From NCBI GenBank assembly GCA_030157745.1, contig JAOAUE010000027.1, positions 1,314 through 47,665 on the forward strand: DNA of 46,352 nt, written 5' to 3'. Below are positions 15,162-22,162 of the stretch, piece by piece. The position numbers and the translations under genes are program-made. The stretch is from Minisyncoccota bacterium. GTDB lineage: Bacteria > Patescibacteriota > Minisyncoccia > Phycocordibacterales > UBA9973. Below the pieces are notes generated by a model that was not told the DNA's origin, did no database searches, and saw only the letters and a list, made by a program, of their open reading frames with translations. Position 1 is the first letter of the stretch. Every line of letters starts with the position of its first letter.

Positions 15162-15250
15162 AGAACATAAACATGACTACATCTTACTTAGCCATGTTGG
15201 TAATTTAGGAGTTAACAGAAGGGTTGCCGTTTCCACGGGAACCCTTTTTT
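15162..15250 (+). ncRNA. Candidate small RNA between dnaK and dnaJ
   Basis: About 90 bases from the predicted start to a terminator at 15220-15250 (AGGGTT/AACCCT plus CCG/CGG around a G-G mismatch, then T6). Inside is a hairpin AACATG/CATGTT (15170-15175, 15193-15198). An 11-codon ORF (15173-15208) without a Shine-Dalgarno sequence could be a leader peptide. No known RNA family is recognised. Confidence 0.5.
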
Positions 15251-15417
15251 GTTTCTAGCTTATATATGATTTTGTGTTAAAATAGCTTGTATGAATCACG
15301 TACGAAACCGCGGTCACGGTTACGTATAGTGGTACAAAAGTTATATTTCTAAATTGGACTTTTATTAACGCTATAATAATTAAAACAGAGAGTAGACCGC
15401 GACCTGTTTCGTACGTG

Positions 15418-15495
15418 ATGAACAAGAAGAGAAAAATCGCTGCAAAAAAGAAAAGAAAAGCTGACGGGAAAACAGTCAGTCTGCGCCACCGCTAA
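15418..15495 (+). CDS. Candidate 25-residue highly basic mini-protein
   Basis: An ATG placed exactly at the end of the long stem opens a 25-codon frame with 12 Lys/Arg and one His (begins MNKKRKIAAKKKRKADG, ends SLRHR). The composition is like tiny ribosome-associated proteins (bTHX or mS38-like types), but there is no real sequence match. The start codon would be hidden in the RNA stem, suggesting controlled translation. It may equally be a chance frame in a non-coding RNA. Confidence 0.35.
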   Translation: MNKKRKIAAKKKRKADGKTVSLRHR

Positions 15496-15522
15496 TATTG
15501 GCGAGATAACCAAGACTTACAA

Positions 15523-15555
15523 AAAGAAAGTCCCGCCAAAAACGGGACTTTCTTT
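15523..15555 (+). terminator. Terminator before dnaJ
   Basis: Thirteen perfect pairs, AAAGAAAGTCCCG with CGGGACTTTCTTT, loop CCAAAAA. It ends 12 bases before the dnaJ ATG, so dnaJ transcription probably depends on readthrough or on a promoter I cannot place. Confidence 0.75.
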
Positions 15556-15567
15556 AAATTAAAAACA

Positions 15568-16644
15568 ATGTCAAAAGACTATTACAAAACATTAGGAATA
15601 GAAAAAAGCGCTTCTAAAGAAGAAGTCAAAAAAGCCTTTCATAAAATGGCGCACAAATACCATCCTGACAAAAAGGATGGGGATGAAGCCAAGTTCAAGG
15701 AGGTCAACGAAGCCTACCAAGTCCTCTCTGATGATCAGAAGCGCTCAGCTTATGATCAGTTCGGTTCTGATGGCCCGCAATTTGGCGGAGGTGGAGCAGG
15801 CTTTGATGGTTTTGACTTCGGTAATTTCTCTGGGGGTTTTTCACAAGGTCAAGGTGGCTTTGAGTTTGATATAGGCGACATGTTCGGCAGTATGTTTGGT
15901 GGAGGTGGACGCCGTGGCAAACCTCGCGGAGCCGATTTGCAAACAAACATGACTATAGATTTCAAAGAATCAGTCTTTGGTGTAGAAAAAGAACTCAAGG
16001 TAACCAAACCTTCTGTTTGCAACACTTGTAAGGGCGATGGCGCAACTCCTGGTACCAAACTTCACGAGTGCGATAAATGTAAAGGTTCTGGAACTATACG
16101 CACAGTACAGCGCACCATCATCGGACAAATAGCGACCAACGCTACTTGTGACAAATGTCACGGAGTCGGCAAAATACCAAAGGATCCTTGCAAAACTTGT
16201 CGGGGAACTGGTGTTGTAAATGACACTCGCACTATTCGCATAACTGTCCCAGCCGGAATTCAAAACGGCGAGACACTCAGGCTCTCAGGTATGGGCGAAG
16301 CAGTCCAAGGCGGGCAAGCAGGAGACTTGTATGTACACATCTCTGTTGCTCCACACAAAAATATTTCTAGAAAAGGCGCAGACTTGTATGCAAACCTAGA
16401 TATTCGTCTTACCGATGCGCTTCTTGGAAATACTTATGAGATAGAGACACTAGACGGAACAAAAAAAGTAGAAGTTCCTAGTGGCACAAAGATAAATTCC
16501 CAAGTAGTTTTGAAAGGTCTTGGTGTGCCGACCAGCCGAAGTCATCGCGGGAACTTTGTGGTAAACCTCAATATCAAAATGCCAGAAAAACTTTCCAAAG
16601 AAGCTAAAGCGCTAGTAGAGGAACTCAAAAAAGAGGGGATATAA
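15568..16644 (+). CDS. dnaJ: Co-chaperone DnaJ (Hsp40)
   Basis: A 358-residue type I DnaJ. The J domain carries HPD at residues 32-34. A Gly/Phe-rich linker follows (about residues 72-115). The zinc region has four CxxCxGxG-type repeats (CNTCKGDG, CDKCKGSG, CDKCHGVG, CKTCRGTG), then the C-terminal substrate-binding domains. All key residues are present. It stimulates DnaK ATP hydrolysis and delivers clients. A strong terminator hairpin ends just 12 bases before the ATG, an unusual placement. Confidence 0.97.
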   Translation: MSKDYYKTLGIEKSASKEEVKKAFHKMAHKYHPDKKDGDEAKFKEVNEAYQVLSDDQKRSAYDQFGSDGPQFGGGGAGFDGFDFGNFSGGFSQGQGGFEFDIGDMFGSMFGGGGRRGKPRGADLQTNMTIDFKESVFGVEKELKVTKPSVCNTCKGDGATPGTKLHECDKCKGSGTIRTVQRTIIGQIATNATCDKCHGVGKIPKDPCKTCRGTGVVNDTRTIRITVPAGIQNGETLRLSGMGEAVQGGQAGDLYVHISVAPHKNISRKGADLYANLDIRLTDALLGNTYEIETLDGTKKVEVPSGTKINSQVVLKGLGVPTSRSHRGNFVVNLNIKMPEKLSKEAKALVEELKKEGI

Positions 16645-16650
16645 AAAAGA

Positions 16651-16678
16651 AAAAGTCCTGATTACTCAGGACTTTTTT
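16651..16678. terminator. Bidirectional terminator between dnaJ and a convergent gene
   Basis: AGTCCTGA/TCAGGACT, loop TTAC, with AAAA before and TTTTTT after; it can serve both strands. Confidence 0.85.
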
Positions 16679-16679
16679 G

Positions 16680-17180
16680 TTAAACATTTTCTAAATGCTC
16701 GTGCTTGTGGGGGATAAGGTGCGACAAAACACAACCAACTATTCCACCGAGGACAAAATAAACCATCAGAGATTCATGCTCGCTGTGTGAACTAAAGTCA
16801 TCTATATACTTTGGTAAAAACAAATATATAGAACCTATAGCCACAACACCTGAAAGGAAAAGTGGTATTTTGGCTTTTTTAAAGTGCTTGCTTGTTTCCC
16901 CAAAAAGAAAAATGAAATCAAGAGCGACATGAAAAAAGAACCAGAAAGCTACCCCACCGTATACTGGATGAGCACTATACTCTATGGCCTCAAGCACCAT
17001 ATGCACCAAAAGAAAAAGGATGCTCAAAATACTAGAAAAGCGATGAGCAAAAATAGCCAACAAAAATCCTCCAAAGATTAGAGGCACTGACCAATTTGGC
17101 TCAAAACCAGTTTCGGCTATATGTACACTGAGGGCTACAAGGTAGCCAAAAAGAAATACTTTCCAAAGAATATTTTTCAT
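16680..17180 (-). CDS. Hypothetical membrane protein with histidine-rich end, 166 residues
   Basis: Five or six predicted membrane helices spread over the length, with acidic and histidine residues inside helices (HIAETG near residue 21, HMVLEAIEYSAH near 60, FFHVALDF near 83) and a C-terminal HKHEH tail. Intramembrane His/Glu/Asp could bind metal, but no transporter signature is recognised. It is convergent with dnaJ and divergent from the small membrane protein at 17365. Function unknown. Confidence 0.6.
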   Translation of the reverse strand: MKNILWKVFLFGYLVALSVHIAETGFEPNWSVPLIFGGFLLAIFAHRFSSILSILFLLVHMVLEAIEYSAHPVYGGVAFWFFFHVALDFIFLFGETSKHFKKAKIPLFLSGVVAIGSIYLFLPKYIDDFSSHSEHESLMVYFVLGGIVGCVLSHLIPHKHEHLENV

Positions 17181-17246
17181 AATTTATGATTAAAAGTTTA
17201 CCACACTTTACAGTATTTTTATGGAAAGTAAATAGATGATAGGTAT

Positions 17247-17275
17247 TTGACAAATGACTATAAATATGCTATGAT
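17247..17275 (+). promoter_or_regulatory. Promoter, copy 1 of the duplicated unit
   Basis: TTGACA (17247-17252), 17-base spacer, TATGAT (17270-17275). The promoter and leader together match 18422-18524 at 96 of 103 bases. Confidence 0.8.
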
Positions 17276-17281
17276 ATAAGT

Positions 17282-17349
17282 ATAAGGTTCTTTGAGCGTT
17301 TTAGTTGGTTTTCCAGAGTTTTCTGAAAAAGGAGAGTTTTGGTAAACCC
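17282..17349 (+). promoter_or_regulatory. Structured leader, copy 1 (ribosome-binding site can be masked)
   Basis: The last 51 bases (17299-17349) are identical to copy 2 at 18474-18524. GGTTTTCC can pair with GGAGAGTT across the loop, hiding the purine-rich GGAGAG; an alternative stem pairs GGTTT with AAACC. A TTG codon 4 bases after GGAG opens a 9-codon frame (17339-17368) whose TGA overlaps the ATG at 17365 as ATGA. Confidence 0.6.
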
Positions 17350-17364
17350 GCTAAAATATAAAGT

Positions 17365-17538
17365 ATGATACAAAAAAAAGTAATATACTCGATTATAATT
17401 TGTCTCACAATTGGATTTGTGATTGCAAATTATACATACCAACTCTTTACAAAAAGAGACTGGACAAAAGCTACCGAGCGTTCTTATTTTCAGATTGGAC
17501 TAGCGATTACAATCTGTGCAATGATTGCTACAAAGTAG
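17365..17538 (+). CDS. Small two-helix membrane protein, 57 residues
   Basis: Begins MIQKKVIYSIIICLTIGF; two hydrophobic helices (about residues 7-22 and 43-54) around a polar charged loop (TKRDWTKATERS). It has its own promoter, leader and terminator. The ATG overlaps the stop of a 9-codon leader frame, suggesting translational coupling. It is shaped like the proteins at 18514 and 34172, without obvious sequence identity. Possible roles are a membrane-stress or toxin-like peptide, but nothing shows which. Confidence 0.6.
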   Translation: MIQKKVIYSIIICLTIGFVIANYTYQLFTKRDWTKATERSYFQIGLAITICAMIATK

Positions 17539-17553
17539 ACTATATACAATGAA

Positions 17554-17582
17554 GCCTCCGAAACAAAACGGAGGCTTTTTTT
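17554..17582 (+). terminator. Terminator of the 57-residue gene
   Basis: GCCTCCG/CGGAGGC perfect 7-pair stem, loop AAACAAAA, then seven T. Confidence 0.88.
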
Positions 17583-17638
17583 ATTGCCCAATTTTATTAT
17601 TACAAAATAAAAAACTAGCATTTCTGCTAGTTTTGTTT

Positions 17639-18190
17639 TTACTTTTTTAATTTTAACCAATCACTTTTAAATACTGCCAAAAGAATCTCATCATGATACT
17701 TTCCGTCACGGTAAAACTGCTTGATGCGTTTACCTTCGATTTTGTAGCCACAGTTAAGGTTGTGTTTGATACTGCCCTTATTATCAGCAAAGGCAGCGCT
17801 ACAGATCTTTCTCAGGTTAAGTGTCATAAAGGCATATTCCAATACAAGCATTTTTGCTTCCTTGGCATATCCCTTGTTCCATTCTTCTTTGGCGCCAAGC
17901 ATAGAGCCCGTAGTTGCGACACCATCTACATAGTTGATTTTCATTAGAGCCATTGTGCCAAGAAGTTTTTGATTTTTCTTGAGAACAACGGCAAAATTAA
18001 CATCTCCACCACGCGTCATTACTTTCTTTATCCAAGTTTCTTCATCAATTTTGGATACTGGTATGACGTTGGTAAGATACCGACGTACCACTGGATCATT
18101 TGCATACCTTTGTAAGGTTTCTAGATCAGAGAGATCGATTGGTCGCAAATAGATTCTTTTTCCTTCGAGAAAAACAATTTTGTCCTGCAT
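17639..18190 (-). CDS. GNAT acetyltransferase, RimJ/RimL-like
   Basis: A 183-residue N-acetyltransferase. It starts with KRIYLRPIDLSDLETLQRYANDP, typical of RimJ/RimL enzymes. The acetyl-CoA loop is GAKEEWNKGYAKEAKMLVLEYAF (about residues 100-122), followed by NLRKICSAAFADNKGSIKHNLNCGYKIEG. Length fits the family. The substrate is unknown: protein N-termini, or an amine in cell-wall or antibiotic metabolism. It lies between the two copies of the duplicated promoter unit, on the opposite strand, with a terminator-containing leader upstream. Confidence 0.85.
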   Translation of the reverse strand: MQDKIVFLEGKRIYLRPIDLSDLETLQRYANDPVVRRYLTNVIPVSKIDEETWIKKVMTRGGDVNFAVVLKKNQKLLGTMALMKINYVDGVATTGSMLGAKEEWNKGYAKEAKMLVLEYAFMTLNLRKICSAAFADNKGSIKHNLNCGYKIEGKRIKQFYRDGKYHDEILLAVFKSDWLKLKK

Positions 18191-18208
18191 AATATTTAAT
18201 TTTTAAGG

Positions 18209-18235
18209 TTAAAAAAACCGGCATCACAGGCCGGT
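18209..18235 (-). terminator. Terminator between a leader RNA and the GNAT gene
   Basis: On the minus strand, ACCGGC/GCCGGT stem with a 7-base loop followed by seven T. It sits 19 bases upstream of the GNAT start codon, so it either ends a small RNA or acts as an attenuator. Confidence 0.75.
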
Positions 18236-18358
18236 GTTTATACAGAAATCAAAAGTTTACTTATGCACAAAATAACGGCCAACGAGAAAAAGCGGAGAGG
18301 GAAATAGCTCCCGCTGTCATATGGACTGTATTTTGTTTTGCACATAAATAATGCATGG
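18236..18358 (-). ncRNA. Candidate leader RNA or small RNA upstream of GNAT
   Basis: About 120 bases on the minus strand that code for nothing evident but fold well: ACAAAATA pairs with TATTTTGT (8 pairs), extended by TTATG/CATAA, closing an inner hairpin AGCGG..AG/CTCCGCT. It ends in the terminator at 18209-18235. A weak TATAAA-type -10 sits near 18360. It resembles a riboswitch-plus-terminator layout, but no aptamer family is recognised. Confidence 0.45.
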
Positions 18359-18421
18359 GTTTTATATTAGCACATTTTTGTTAAAAGTAAACATATCGTG
18401 CAAATAGCTACATTTTTATAA

Positions 18422-18450
18422 TTGACAAGTCACTATAAACATGCTATGAT
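18422..18450 (+). promoter_or_regulatory. Promoter, copy 2 of the duplicated unit
   Basis: TTGACA (18422-18427), 17-base spacer, TATGAT (18445-18450), followed by the leader at 18457-18524 that is identical to copy 1 over its last 51 bases. Confidence 0.8.
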
Positions 18451-18513
18451 ATAATTATAGGGTTCTTTGAATGTTTTAGTTGGTTTTCCAGAGTTTTCTG
18501 AAAAAGGAGAGTT

Positions 18514-18708
18514 TTGGTAAACCAATTAAAAGAAACAATGAAATATTTAAACGCAATCGGATTTTTCTTACTTTTTGCTTTTATTGCAATTTTGATAGTT
18601 GCAGTAGAAAGTAAGAATATTAATTCTTTTATTTTTGCTGAAATTTGTGCCTTTGCTGGTATTATATGTATTGCAATAGCAAACAGAAAACAAAAAGTGC
18701 TGGTGTAA
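18514..18708 (+). CDS. Small two-helix membrane protein, about 56-64 residues
   Basis: Two starts are possible: TTG at 18514, 4 bases after GGAG in the leader, or ATG at 18538 (MKYLNAIGFFLLFAFIAI). The product has two membrane helices (about residues 12-31 and 38-57 from the TTG) with a short SKNIN linker and a basic end. The TTG lies inside the duplicated leader; in copy 1 the same TTG opens only a 9-codon peptide. So the leader evidently carries a translation start that is fused to one gene and coupled to the other. Confidence 0.6.
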   Translation: MVNQLKETMKYLNAIGFFLLFAFIAILIVAVESKNINSFIFAEICAFAGIICIAIANRKQKVLV

Positions 18709-18725
18709 TATCTGCAAAAAGTGTG

Positions 18726-18753
18726 GCCTTCTCCAAAAGAGAGGGCTTTTTTT
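18726..18753 (+). terminator. Terminator between the small membrane gene and lysS
   Basis: GCCTTCTC/GAGAGGGC (8 pairs, one wobble), loop CAAAA, then seven T. lysS starts 34 bases on from its own promoter region. Confidence 0.8.
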
Positions 18754-18786
18754 ATTGCCCGATTTATTGTAAAATACACCTTATAT

Positions 18787-20244
18787 ATGGCATCGCTAGA
18801 AGAGCTCCGAGAGGAGAGACTGAAAAAGAAAGCTATTCTCGAAGAGAGAGGCTTTGATACCTATCCTGCCAAAAGTGAGCGTACTCACACTATATTTCAG
18901 TTCAAAACCCAATTTGAAGCTCTTGCAGAGAACAAAGAACAAGTAACTCTAGCTGGGCGTATCATGAGCGCTCGTGGACAAGGAGCTCTGGCTTTTTCTG
19001 ATATTTTTGATGGCTCTGGCAAAACACAGCTTTTCTTGAAAAGTGACGAGATGGATGCAGAAGCTTATGCTCTCTGGAATGAAACTACCGATGTCGGAGA
19101 TTTCGTAGAAGCGACAGGTATTGCATATATGACAAAAAGAGGCGAACAAGCACTCTTTGTATCTGGATGGCGCATGCTTACCAAAAGCCTTCTTCCGCTA
19201 CCTGAGAAATGGCATGGCATCACTGATCCAGACGAAAGATACCGCAAGCGATACCTAGATATCCTAACTGATTCAGAACTCCAAGACCTCTTCTACAAGA
19301 AGTCACAATTTTGGGAAGTTACTCGCAACTTTATGAAAGAAGCAGGTTTTCTAGAAGTAGAAACCCCAACTGTTGAAGTAACTACCGGTGGCGCAGAGGC
19401 AAATCCTTTCAAAACACATCACAACGATTTTGATATCGATGTCTTTATGCGTATATCTGTTGGAGAACTCTGGCAAAAGAGACTGATGGCTGCAGGATTT
19501 GCCAAGACATTTGAAATAGGACGCGTATACCGAAATGAAGGCTCAAGTCCTGACCATCTCCAAGAATTCACCAATATGGAGTTCTACTGGGCTTTTGCTG
19601 ACTATGAAATGGGTATGGACCTTGTAGAGCGACTATATAAGAAAATAGCAGTAGATGTTTTCGGCAAGACTGAATTCACAACACGCGGACATACTTTTGA
19701 TCTCGGAGAAGAATGGAAGAAAATAGACTATGTACAGGAAGTAGAAAAGCAAACAGGTATCAATGTGCTCGATGCATCTGACGAAGACATGAAAGCCAAG
19801 CTCGATGAACTCGGCGTGAAATACGAAGGTGCAAACAAGGAACGTCTCACTGACACACTTTGGAAATACTGCCGAAAGAATATCTCTGGTCCTGCATTTC
19901 TCGTACGTATACCAAAGCTCGTCTCACCACTAGCAAAATCATGTACTGATGATCCTAGAGTAACAGAAAGATTCCAAGTACTCCTTGCGGGCTCAGAAGT
20001 AGGCAATGGCTTCTCAGAACTCAATGACCCAATAGATCAACGTGCTCGCTTTGAACTCCAACAAAAACTTATAGAAAGTGGCGACGAAGAAGCAATGATG
20101 CCTGAATGGGAATTCGTAGAAATGCTCGAACACGGCATGCCACCGACTTGTGGCTTTGGCTTTGGCGAAAGGCTATTCGCTTTCCTTGTAGACAAACCTC
20201 TTCGCGAAACACAACTCTTTCCACTTTTGAAACCTAGAGAATAA
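18787..20244 (+). CDS. lysS: Lysyl-tRNA synthetase, class II
   Basis: A 485-residue enzyme: OB-fold anticodon-binding domain (TLAGRIMSARGQGALAFSDIFDGSG, about residues 55-80) then the class II core. Motif 2 is FEIGRVYRNEGSSPDHLQEFTNMEFYWAF and motif 3 is GFGFGERLFAFLVDK near the C-terminus. An earlier in-frame ATG at 18721 lies in the preceding terminator; the ATG at 18787 gives the family-type start MASLEELREERLKK. A TAAAAT box ends 11 bases upstream, so the leader is very short. Confidence 0.96.
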   Translation: MASLEELREERLKKKAILEERGFDTYPAKSERTHTIFQFKTQFEALAENKEQVTLAGRIMSARGQGALAFSDIFDGSGKTQLFLKSDEMDAEAYALWNETTDVGDFVEATGIAYMTKRGEQALFVSGWRMLTKSLLPLPEKWHGITDPDERYRKRYLDILTDSELQDLFYKKSQFWEVTRNFMKEAGFLEVETPTVEVTTGGAEANPFKTHHNDFDIDVFMRISVGELWQKRLMAAGFAKTFEIGRVYRNEGSSPDHLQEFTNMEFYWAFADYEMGMDLVERLYKKIAVDVFGKTEFTTRGHTFDLGEEWKKIDYVQEVEKQTGINVLDASDEDMKAKLDELGVKYEGANKERLTDTLWKYCRKNISGPAFLVRIPKLVSPLAKSCTDDPRVTERFQVLLAGSEVGNGFSELNDPIDQRARFELQQKLIESGDEEAMMPEWEFVEMLEHGMPPTCGFGFGERLFAFLVDKPLRETQLFPLLKPRE

Positions 20245-20250
20245 ATTTAT

Positions 20251-21114
20251 ATGACTTCTAAAACATCTGAAGAGAAAATTAAAAAGTTTATTGAAAAAAC
20301 AGGTTTTATTTTAGAAATGAAGGTATCTCAATATTTAATAGAGCAAAACTGGCAAGTAGAAGTGGGAAACTCTTTTATTGACCTAGAAGAAATGAAACGA
20401 AGAGAAATTGATATAGTGGCAACAAAAATTATTAATAATATAGAGGTTACATTAATAATAGAGTGTAAACAAAGTAATCAAGATCAATGGGTTTTTATTT
20501 GTTCTTCAAAAAACCCTACTAGGTTCTATTATTCAACTAAACACAGCCCAAAAATAAAAACTTTGAGTAGTAAAAAAATACTTAATGTAATGCACACAAT
20601 GGATAAAACAGTTTCTCTTGCTCAAAACTATATAACTTTTGATAAACGTAAAAATAAAAAAGCTAATACTTTACAAATCGAAGAATCTCTATATAAACTA
20701 CCCAAATCTTTAATAGATGTTGCCAGAAAAAGTATTATTTTTCAAGAAGAAAAAAAGAAAATTTTTATCCCTTGTTGCATTTTTAGTGATGAAATATTTT
20801 CTGCTCAATATTCAGAAAATGGACTATCAGTAAAAGAGCAGTCTGTAATTCAATATAATATTCAGTTTGAACCAAAGGCTTATAGTAAAAAAAATAGATT
20901 AAAGATAGACGAAAGCTTTACAGAAACATTAGGTAAAGAGAGTGTTAACATATCTCCTCTTATAATAGAAATGATTTTAGATATCGCAGATAAGTTTGGA
21001 ACAAAATACCAAATAGATTTTGTTAGCAATAAACATTTAAAAGATTACTTAAATAAGGTTGAAGAAGGTGTAAAACTTATATCAACCAGAAAATGGTCAA
21101 TGAACGTTAAGTAA
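20251..21114 (+). CDS. PD-(D/E)XK superfamily nuclease-like protein
   Basis: A 287-residue lysine-rich protein. The N-terminal 75 residues show the restriction-endonuclease-like pattern: helix KVSQYLIEQNWQVEVGNSF, then REIDIVA (Asp54) and IIECKQS (Glu71, Lys73), i.e. D-X16-E-X-K. This fits Mrr-like and Card1-like catalytic cores. The remaining 200 residues match no domain I know. Its AT content and K/I/N-rich composition exceed those of its neighbours, suggesting it was acquired. It follows lysS by 6 bases with no methyltransferase, so it may be a stand-alone defence or repair nuclease. Confidence 0.6.
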   Translation: MTSKTSEEKIKKFIEKTGFILEMKVSQYLIEQNWQVEVGNSFIDLEEMKRREIDIVATKIINNIEVTLIIECKQSNQDQWVFICSSKNPTRFYYSTKHSPKIKTLSSKKILNVMHTMDKTVSLAQNYITFDKRKNKKANTLQIEESLYKLPKSLIDVARKSIIFQEEKKKIFIPCCIFSDEIFSAQYSENGLSVKEQSVIQYNIQFEPKAYSKKNRLKIDESFTETLGKESVNISPLIIEMILDIADKFGTKYQIDFVSNKHLKDYLNKVEEGVKLISTRKWSMNVK

Positions 21115-21118
21115 AAAT

Positions 21119-21547
21119 ATGAAAATCACTAAATTTGAAAAATCTGATTTTGATTCACTAGAGAATCTGAAAGCGAAAGCTTGGTCAACGGCCGACAAAG
21201 AACATTATGGTGAAATTCAGCCTGTTTTCTTTAAAGAAGAATTTACTCTTACTGCAAAAGAAGGTGATGAGGTTGTAGGATACATAACTGTCATTTGTGA
21301 TAGCGGTGTGGCACAAATAGAGCCTCTTATGGTTGACCCTGACAAAAAAGGACAAGGTATTGGCTCAGCACTCCTACAAGAAGCCGAAAAGATGGCAAAA
21401 GAAAAAGGTGTTCACAAGCTTTGGCTTGAGACAGGGGAAGACTGGAAAGCAAAAGAGTTTTATCTAAAACATGGATACACTGTTCGCGCAGACTTACCAA
21501 ACCATACTGGTGGATACAACTTTGTTTTAATGGATAAGATGATTTAA
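21119..21547 (+). CDS. GNAT acetyltransferase
   Basis: A 142-residue acetyltransferase with the complete acetyl-CoA-binding motif: IEPLMVDPDKKGQGIGSALLQEAEKMAKEKGVHKLWLETG (about residues 70-110), then FYLKHGYTVRADLPNHTGGYNFVLM. The QGIGSA loop is the pyrophosphate-binding signature. Substrate unknown. It is the second gene of a tight run (4-6 base gaps) with the nuclease, Nudix and hydrolase genes. Confidence 0.88.
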   Translation: MKITKFEKSDFDSLENLKAKAWSTADKEHYGEIQPVFFKEEFTLTAKEGDEVVGYITVICDSGVAQIEPLMVDPDKKGQGIGSALLQEAEKMAKEKGVHKLWLETGEDWKAKEFYLKHGYTVRADLPNHTGGYNFVLMDKMI

Positions 21548-21552
21548 GAGAT

Positions 21553-22161
21553 ATGGAAAACCAAAATAATGATTTAGAAATGAAACCGAAATTCGAAATT
21601 GCTTATAGAGGCAAGATGTTTGAGGTTGTGACTTGGGAAGGCAAGCCAGGTGTGACATTTGAAGCTGCAGTTCGGGCTCCTGGAGTACGACTTCTTATTG
21701 AGACAGAAAAAGGTGGTGAAAAAGCACTCCTTATGACACGAGAACTCAGAAGGGAGGTGGGTGGTTGGGATTATAGACTTCCAGGAGGCAAGGTATTTGA
21801 TACTTTGGAAGAACTCGACAAGCATAGAGAATCAGGACAAGACATAGCTCCACTTGTAGAAGAAGCAGGCAAAAAAGAAGGGGAGCAAGAAGCAGGTATT
21901 TCTGGTGGCAACTATGAACAAATAGCAGTATCAAAAGCTGGAGCGTCAGTAGAATGGGATTTGCACTATCTCAAGGTTACAGGCGCACAGATAGGAGAGC
22001 AAAACCTAGAAGAACATGAGCAAGGGGACATCGAGACAGTCACACTCTCAGCACAAGAAATATTTGAAAAGCTTACAAACAGAGAAATCAAAGAAGGTCG
22101 TAGTGCCGACATGCTCTGGTCATGGCTTTATGAAAATGGGTTTATAGGGTTTAAGAAATAA
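21553..22161 (+). CDS. Nudix-like hydrolase with an interrupted Nudix box
   Basis: A 202-residue protein. It begins like ADP-ribose pyrophosphatases (MFEVVTWEGKPGVTFEAAVRAPGVRLL, then LLMTRELRREVGGWDYRLPGGKVFD). The canonical box would continue from GG as G-x5-E-x7-REUxEExGU, but here about 20 extra residues (THE stretch LDKHRESGQDIAPLVEEAG) separate LPGGK from KEGEQEAGI (residues 108-116). One catalytic Glu position is Gln112. A nucleoside-diphosphate-linked substrate is likely, but activity is uncertain. Confidence 0.75.
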   Translation: MENQNNDLEMKPKFEIAYRGKMFEVVTWEGKPGVTFEAAVRAPGVRLLIETEKGGEKALLMTRELRREVGGWDYRLPGGKVFDTLEELDKHRESGQDIAPLVEEAGKKEGEQEAGISGGNYEQIAVSKAGASVEWDLHYLKVTGAQIGEQNLEEHEQGDIETVTLSAQEIFEKLTNREIKEGRSADMLWSWLYENGFIGFKK

Positions 22162-22162
22162 T

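Larger units (their letters stand above)
15288..15555 (+). ncRNA. Candidate structured RNA or leader with long closing stem
   Basis: A TAAAAT -10-like box at about 15279-15284 is followed by a perfect 14-pair stem (15295-15308 with 15406-15419), a 4-base bulge and a perfect 7-pair stem CGCGGTC/GACCGCG (15309-15315, 15395-15401). Within the loop, TATAGTG/CGCTATA and AAAAGT/ACTTTT can form a terminal arm. A 13-pair terminator hairpin ends the unit at 15555. The layout of a closing stem, large bubble and terminal arm recalls 6S RNA, but no family signature is seen. The right arm overlaps the start of a 25-codon ORF. Confidence 0.5.

Noticed and set aside
15295..15419. Retron or IS200/IS605 end
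   Set aside because: Long inverted arms fit superficially, but no reverse transcriptase, TnpA or TnpB gene is nearby and no target duplication is visible.
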